A DNA stretch of 64,000 bases, from contig NZ_JNXG01000001.1 of the NCBI RefSeq assembly GCF_000717025.1, positions 496,001 to 560,000 on the forward strand. Reading direction: 5' to 3'. The stretch is from Streptomyces atroolivaceus. Lineage in GTDB: Bacteria; Actinomycetota; Actinomycetes; Streptomycetales; Streptomycetaceae. Made by a program: the position numbers and the translations under genes. How positions within the stretch are numbered: the first letter of the stretch is position 1; each line of letters opens with the position of its first letter. Positions 60,040-64,000 of the stretch are shown here, one piece after another. The notes below the pieces were generated by a model. The model did no database searches. It was not told the origin of the DNA and saw only the letters and a program-made list of their open reading frames with translations.

Positions 60040-60999
60040 TCAGTAGCCGCGCCGGGTGTCCACGGCCAGCGCGGGCGTACGCCCCCCGGTGACCGCCTCC
60101 CAGCAGGCCTCGAAGTCGGCTGCGACGTCCTCGTCGGCCGTGATACCGGCCGAGTGCGACGTGATCACCGTGCGCGGCATCCGCCAGGCGTGGTCGGCGG
60201 GGCCGGCGGGTTCGTCGGGGAGCACGTCCAGGACGGCCCTGCGCACCGTCCCGCCGCGCAGGGCGGACTCCAGCGCCGCCATGTCGACGGTCGCGCCGCG
60301 GCCCACGTTGACGAAGGTGGCGCCCCGCATCGCGCCGAATCTGGAGCCGTCGAAGTAGCGTTCGGTGGCGTCGGTCAGGGGCAGGGCGGACACCACCCAC
60401 CGGGCGTCCGCCAGCGCCGCCGTCTCCTCCGCCGAGCCGGCCAGGACCACCCGGTCGAAGCCCGGCGGTACGGCGCGGGGGGTGCGGCCGACACCCACCG
60501 TGCGCACGGAGCAGGCCCGCAGCAGGCCGGCGACCGCGGATCCGATGCGCCCGGTGCCGTGGACGACGGCGGTCTGCCCGGCGGCGAGCTCGGACGGCAG
60601 GCGGCGCCATTCGGACCTGGAGTGCTGCGCGGTGTGTTCCGGGACGGACTGGCACTCGGCGAGCACCCAGGCCAGCGTGTACTGGGCGATCCTCTCGCCC
60701 ATCCGCCCCACGGTCCGGGTGAGCAGGGCCCCTTCGGGCCAGGGTCCGGCGGCGAGCAGCGCGTCCGTACCCGCGTTGACGCTGTGGAACCACAGCAGCC
60801 GCTGTGTTCGCAGCGGCTCGGGCAGCACGTCCCCCACGTACAGGAAGGGCCCGTCGGGCTCCTCGGCGTACGCGGATCCCGCCGGGCGCCCGGTGATCCG
60901 TTCCAGCTCACGGAGGACGGCCGGCCCCAGGGACGGGGAGGCCAGCAGGCGGGCCCGCGCGAGCCGGTCCGGGTGGGGCGGCATCACCGGTACGCTCAC
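60040..60999 (-). CDS. D-isomer-specific 2-hydroxyacid dehydrogenase-like
   Basis: A 319-aa NAD-dependent dehydrogenase. The Rossmann motif is VVHGTGRIGSAVAGLL (about 145-160). NVGRGATVD supplies the catalytic Arg region and TSHSAGIT the His. The N-terminal flavodoxin-like domain is somewhat reduced. Substrate unknown. Its start overlaps the stop of the upstream F420-type gene by 4 bp, so the two are co-translated. Confidence 0.87.
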   Translation of the reverse strand: MSVPVMPPHPDRLARARLLASPSLGPAVLRELERITGRPAGSAYAEEPDGPFLYVGDVLPEPLRTQRLLWFHSVNAGTDALLAAGPWPEGALLTRTVGRMGERIAQYTLAWVLAECQSVPEHTAQHSRSEWRRLPSELAAGQTAVVHGTGRIGSAVAGLLRACSVRTVGVGRTPRAVPPGFDRVVLAGSAEETAALADARWVVSALPLTDATERYFDGSRFGAMRGATFVNVGRGATVDMAALESALRGGTVRRAVLDVLPDEPAGPADHAWRMPRTVITSHSAGITADEDVAADFEACWEAVTGGRTPALAVDTRRGY

Positions 61000-61466
61000 C
61001 CGCCGCCGGCCAGGTGGGCGGGGAAGCCGCCGGTGGCGACCGGGCCCCAGCGCTCCGGAGTGATCCGGATGATGGACTTGCCCTGCTTGAGCATCGCCGC
61101 CCGGTACTCGTCCCAGTCCGGGTGCTCACCGGAGATGTTGCGGAAGTACTCGACGAGGGGCTCGACGGAGTCCGGTGAGTCGATCACCTCGGCCACGCCG
61201 TCGACCTGGACCCACGGGCCGTTCCAGTCGTCCGAGAGGACGATCACGCTCACCCGTTCGTCCCGCTTGGCGTTGCGGGTCTTGGCCCGTTCGGGGTACG
61301 TCGAGACGACGATCCGCCCCGCGTCGTCGACCCCGCAGGTGAGCGGGGAGCCCTGGGGGCGGCCGTCGGACCGGGTGGTCAGCAGGATCGCCCGGTGCCT
61401 CGGCCGCACGAAGTCCAGGAGTTCCCCGAGCTCCACGGCGGTGTTGGTCGCGATGTTGGGTGCCAT
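60996..61466 (-). CDS. PPOX-class F420-dependent oxidoreductase
   Basis: A 156-aa split beta-barrel flavin/F420-binding protein (FVRPRHRAILLTTRSDGRPQGSPL at the start, RNAKRDERVSVIVL in the centre). Length and motifs fit the Rv1155-like PPOX F420 family common in actinobacteria. It reduces an unknown substrate, possibly linked to the overlapping dehydrogenase gene. Confidence 0.88.
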   Translation of the reverse strand: MAPNIATNTAVELGELLDFVRPRHRAILLTTRSDGRPQGSPLTCGVDDAGRIVVSTYPERAKTRNAKRDERVSVIVLSDDWNGPWVQVDGVAEVIDSPDSVEPLVEYFRNISGEHPDWDEYRAAMLKQGKSIIRITPERWGPVATGGFPAHLAGGG

Positions 61467-61495
61467 ACGGCCAACCCTAGGCCCTGGCCCGGGCC

Positions 61496-62311
61496 CTAGG
61501 CCTGGACTGCATCGCCTTGGACCGCCTGGATGTCGAGCTCCACGCGCAGGGTCGTGCCGATCGCGGAGATGCCCGCCTGCAGCACCTGGTTGTAGTTCAT
61601 CGCGAAGTCGTCCCGGCGCAGCTCCGCCGTGGCGTGGAAGGCCGCACGCACTCCGCCCCAGGGGTCGGGGCCCGTGCCCAGGTAGCTGAGGTCGAGGTCG
61701 ACGTCACGGGCGATGCCGTGCATCGTGAGCACGCCGTGCACCGTCCAGCGGTCGGGCCCGGCCGGGGTCAGCGCACGGGAGCGGTAGGTGAGCTCCGGGA
61801 ACGTCTCGACGTCCAGGAAGTCCGCCGAGCGCAGGTGCTTGTCGCGCATCGCGTTGCCCGTGTCGATGCTGGAGGCGGAGATGAAGGCCTCCACCCGGGA
61901 GTGCTGGACGTTCTCGGCGATCTCGATACGGCCGCCGAATTCGGTGAACCGGCCGTGCACGCTGGAGATCCCCAGGTGCTGTGCGACCGCGGCCACCGAG
62001 GAGTGGACCGGGTCCAGCGACCAGGTGCCCGGAGGCGGCAGTTCCACCCCGCCCTGCCGGGCCAGCACCACGGTTCCGGCCTCGGCCCGGCCACTGGCCG
62101 TGACGAGTGCGGTGGACGCGGCGGGGGCGTAACCCACCGCCGTGACGATCACCGTGTACGCGCCGGCGGGCAGGCGGTCCTCGGTACGGACCGCCCCGTT
62201 CTCGTCGGCGGCGGCCCGGATCACCTGGGTGCCCGTCATGTCGGTCACCGTCACGACGGCGTGCTGGACGGCCCAGCCGTCCCGCGTGCGTACCTGTGCG
62301 CGAAGTCCCAT
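61496..62311 (-). CDS. YceI-domain protein with N-terminal carboxypeptidase-regulatory-like domain
   Basis: A 271-aa protein. Residues ~5-85 form a carboxypeptidase regulatory-like beta-sandwich (VTVTDMTGTQVIRAAADENG, LPAGAYTVIVTAVGY). Residues ~95-268 form a YceI lipocalin-like barrel that binds polyisoprenoids (TWSLDPVHSSVAAVAQHLGISSVHGRF, MRDKHLRSADFLDVETFPE, LTMHGIARDV). There is no signal peptide. It lies 200 bp downstream of an MFS gene carrying the same beta domain repeated, suggesting a joint role with an isoprenoid-like compound. Confidence 0.87.
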   Translation of the reverse strand: MGLRAQVRTRDGWAVQHAVVTVTDMTGTQVIRAAADENGAVRTEDRLPAGAYTVIVTAVGYAPAASTALVTASGRAEAGTVVLARQGGVELPPPGTWSLDPVHSSVAAVAQHLGISSVHGRFTEFGGRIEIAENVQHSRVEAFISASSIDTGNAMRDKHLRSADFLDVETFPELTYRSRALTPAGPDRWTVHGVLTMHGIARDVDLDLSYLGTGPDPWGGVRAAFHATAELRRDDFAMNYNQVLQAGISAIGTTLRVELDIQAVQGDAVQA

Positions 62312-62509
62312 CCCGTGTTCTCTCCTTGCTCAAATCACTCGTGAAGCAGCGACTCAATGAGTCGGGCCCCGGGGCGGGATCGGCAGGCCGTCCCCTGCCT
62401 GCCGTTCCCGCTCCGGGGCCCATTTCCGCCGGCGGCCACAGCCTCTCCGCTCGAAGCGCTGTTCCGCCAGGGGTCTATGTGGAACTTTTGGTTCCTGGAC
62501 CGACCGGTT
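62312..62509. other. Gap between the YceI and MFS genes
   Basis: No gene; no clear hairpin found. Confidence 0.35.
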
Positions 62510-64000
62510 CTACTCGCCCGGGTGGGCGAGCTCGATGTCGTGACCGTCGACCCCGCTCCCGCTCACGGTCAGCGAGCCGGCCACCGGCGGGTAGCCGGTC
62601 GCGATCACGGAGTACTCACCGGCGTCCAGGTCGGTGAAGGCGTACACGCCGTCCTCGCCGGTCGTCGACGTGGCGACCACGTTGCCGGCCGCGTCGACCA
62701 GCGTGACCCGGGCGTCGTTCAGTGGTGCCCGGCCGGAGCCGGCCCTGACGACGCCCCGCACCAGCGCACCGGACCGCAGGGCCACGTCGACCCGGGTGAC
62801 ACCCTGGCCCCCGACCTCCACGGGCAGGGCCAGCGGACGGAAGCCCGCGGCCGTGACGGCGACGGTCACCGAGCCAGGGATGAGCTCACCGAAGGTGAAC
62901 TCGCCCGCGTCGCCCGAGACGCCCGTGGCCAGCACGTCGCCGCGCACATCGGTCACGACGACCATGGCGCCCTGTACCGGGCCGCTGTTCTCGGCGGTAC
63001 GCACGGTCCCGGAGAGACCGCTCGTGCCGGCGAGCAGGATGTCGTAGGCCAGCGGCTCGTCGCCGACGACCACGGTGGACGCCTGCGGCTGGAAGCCGTC
63101 GGCGGAGGCGATCAGGACGTACGAGCCGGAGGCCGGTGCGTCCAGGACGTAACCGCCGTCGGCCTGGGCGACGGAGCGCCCCAGCTGCCGGCCGCCCAGC
63201 GAGATCAGTGTCACGGCGGCGCGGGCGACGGGTGCGCCCTCGGCGCCCCGCACCACACCGCGTACGGGCGTGCCCTGGATGGTCAGCTCCTTCGTGTCGG
63301 CCGGCTCCTGCCGGGTGCCGGCCGAGGTGACCCCGGTCGTGACCTCGGCGGCCGGCGCGGTGCCGTCGGTGGCCCCGGCGGACCGGGTCGCGTCGGCGGC
63401 CTCGGCGGAGGTGCTGTCGTCTCCCGCCCTCGTCTTCAGGGCGACCTCCTTGATGAACAGCGTCAGGACGAACGCGACCAGCGCGGCGGGCGCGGCGTAC
63501 AGGAAGACGTCGGCGACACCGTGGCCGTAGGCGACCTCCATGACCGTACGGAGCGGGGCCGGGAGCGCGTCCAGGTCGGGGATGCCCCCGCCGCCGGTTC
63601 CGCCGTGGCCCAGTGCCGCACCCTCGGGGCCGAGGTCGGCGAGGCCGTCCTTGACGTAGGTGGTGACACGGTTGCCCAGGACGGCGCCCAGCGCCGAGAC
63701 GCCGATCGCACCACCGAGGGAACGGAAGAACGTCACGACGGAGCTGGCCGCGCCCAGGTCGGCGGGAGCCACCTGGTTCTGCGTGGCGAGCACCAGGTTC
63801 TGCATCATCATGCCGATGCCGAGACCCATGACGAGCATGAAGACGGCGATCTGCCAGTACTCGGTGTCGTACCGGATGGTGCCCAGCAGGCCGAGGCCCG
63901 CGGTGAGCAGGAATCCACCCGTGACCAGCCAGGCCTTCCAGCGGCCCGTCTTGGTGATGACCTGCCCCGACACGGTCGAGGACAGGAACAGACCGGCGAT
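62510..64000 (-). CDS. MFS transporter with C-terminal carboxypeptidase-regulatory-like repeats (5' end cut by window)
   Basis: The reading frame continues to the window edge, so only the C-terminal ~495 residues are seen. The visible membrane part (helices such as TGGFLLTAGLGLLGTIR, VFMLVMGLGIGMMMQNLVLA and FFRSLGGAIGVSALGAVLGN) belongs to a DHA2-type drug exporter. After an Ala/Thr-rich linker come three to four carboxypeptidase-regulatory-like beta domains, each with a VRGVVR...GAPVARAAVTL or LIPGSVTVAVTAAGF pattern. Such an extracytoplasmic or cytoplasmic adhesin-like tail is unusual for an MFS protein. Confidence 0.88.
   Translation of the reverse strand: MAGLFLSSTVSGQVITKTGRWKAWLVTGGFLLTAGLGLLGTIRYDTEYWQIAVFMLVMGLGIGMMMQNLVLATQNQVAPADLGAASSVVTFFRSLGGAIGVSALGAVLGNRVTTYVKDGLADLGPEGAALGHGGTGGGGIPDLDALPAPLRTVMEVAYGHGVADVFLYAAPAALVAFVLTLFIKEVALKTRAGDDSTSAEAADATRSAGATDGTAPAAEVTTGVTSAGTRQEPADTKELTIQGTPVRGVVRGAEGAPVARAAVTLISLGGRQLGRSVAQADGGYVLDAPASGSYVLIASADGFQPQASTVVVGDEPLAYDILLAGTSGLSGTVRTAENSGPVQGAMVVVTDVRGDVLATGVSGDAGEFTFGELIPGSVTVAVTAAGFRPLALPVEVGGQGVTRVDVALRSGALVRGVVRAGSGRAPLNDARVTLVDAAGNVVATSTTGEDGVYAFTDLDAGEYSVIATGYPPVAGSLTVSGSGVDGHDIELAHPGE

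Overview
The window is Streptomyces (or close relative) chromosome. The evidence is very high GC with strong third-position GC bias, many GTG starts, 4-bp ATGA/GTGA gene overlaps, and typical families: a TraB-type FtsK transfer protein, DUF2637-type membrane protein, KorSA-like GntR regulators, an SSI-type protease inhibitor and SigJ/SigE-type sigma factors. The left end cuts an HtrA-like protease gene and the right end cuts an MFS transporter gene.

About half of the window (1228-34501) is a composite mobile region in the 3' end of a tRNA-Ser(UGA) gene. Three copies of the tRNA 3' segment mark it: attL inside the intact tRNA (1228-1286), a diverged internal copy (17287-17347) and a 59-bp perfect copy at the right end (34443-34501). 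Between the first two lies an apparently complete actinomycete integrative and conjugative element (AICE). It has a tyrosine integrase, an excisionase, an iteron-like array, a RepPP-type replication module (prim-pol plus DUF3631 AAA+ protein), a C5 DNA methyltransferase, small zinc proteins, a TraB translocase with a repeat array just downstream that could be its clt locus, spread-type membrane proteins, an XRE/TPR regulator, a GntR-Nudix fusion reminiscent of pSAM2 KorSA plus Pif, and a low-GC HEPN-like cargo gene.

Between the second and third att copies lies an integrase-less segment resembling a cis-mobilisable element (CIME). It starts with a GntR-controlled islet of small overlapping genes and then carries the most interesting locus, a tightly overlapping four-gene operon (21018-32212). 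The genes encode (1) a 1573-aa protein with an N-terminal sacsin/Hsp90-type ATPase fold and a C-terminal SF2 helicase, (2) a NERD-nuclease/UvrD-like helicase, (3) a DrmA-like SF2 helicase and (4) a DrmB-like DUF1998 protein. DrmA and DrmB are the core of the DISARM anti-phage system, but the usual DISARM methyltransferase, SNF2 helicase and PLD nuclease are absent and two other large ATPases take their place. I read this as a DISARM-related defence system of non-canonical composition. An IS701-type transposase remnant and an Mrr-like nuclease gene complete the segment.

From 34502 to the right end is ordinary chromosome. It holds an S1-domain protein, a second prim-pol gene, a small secreted protein, an ECF sigma factor, an acyl-CoA ligase, a very large PAS/kinase-like/receiver protein that has lost its phospho-acceptor histidine, an SSI-type inhibitor, a 33-bp minisatellite, tRNA-Ser(GCU) and tRNA-Arg(ACG), and a SigJ (ECF41)-oxidoreductase pair. 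These are followed by a two-component system and a downstream GT2-GtrA/GT39 glycosyltransferase pair, an MFS/TetR efflux unit with clear GTAC-palindrome operators, a 2-hydroxyacid dehydrogenase/F420-oxidoreductase pair, and a YceI protein beside an MFS transporter that share carboxypeptidase-regulatory-like beta domains. No rRNA and no CRISPR array were seen.
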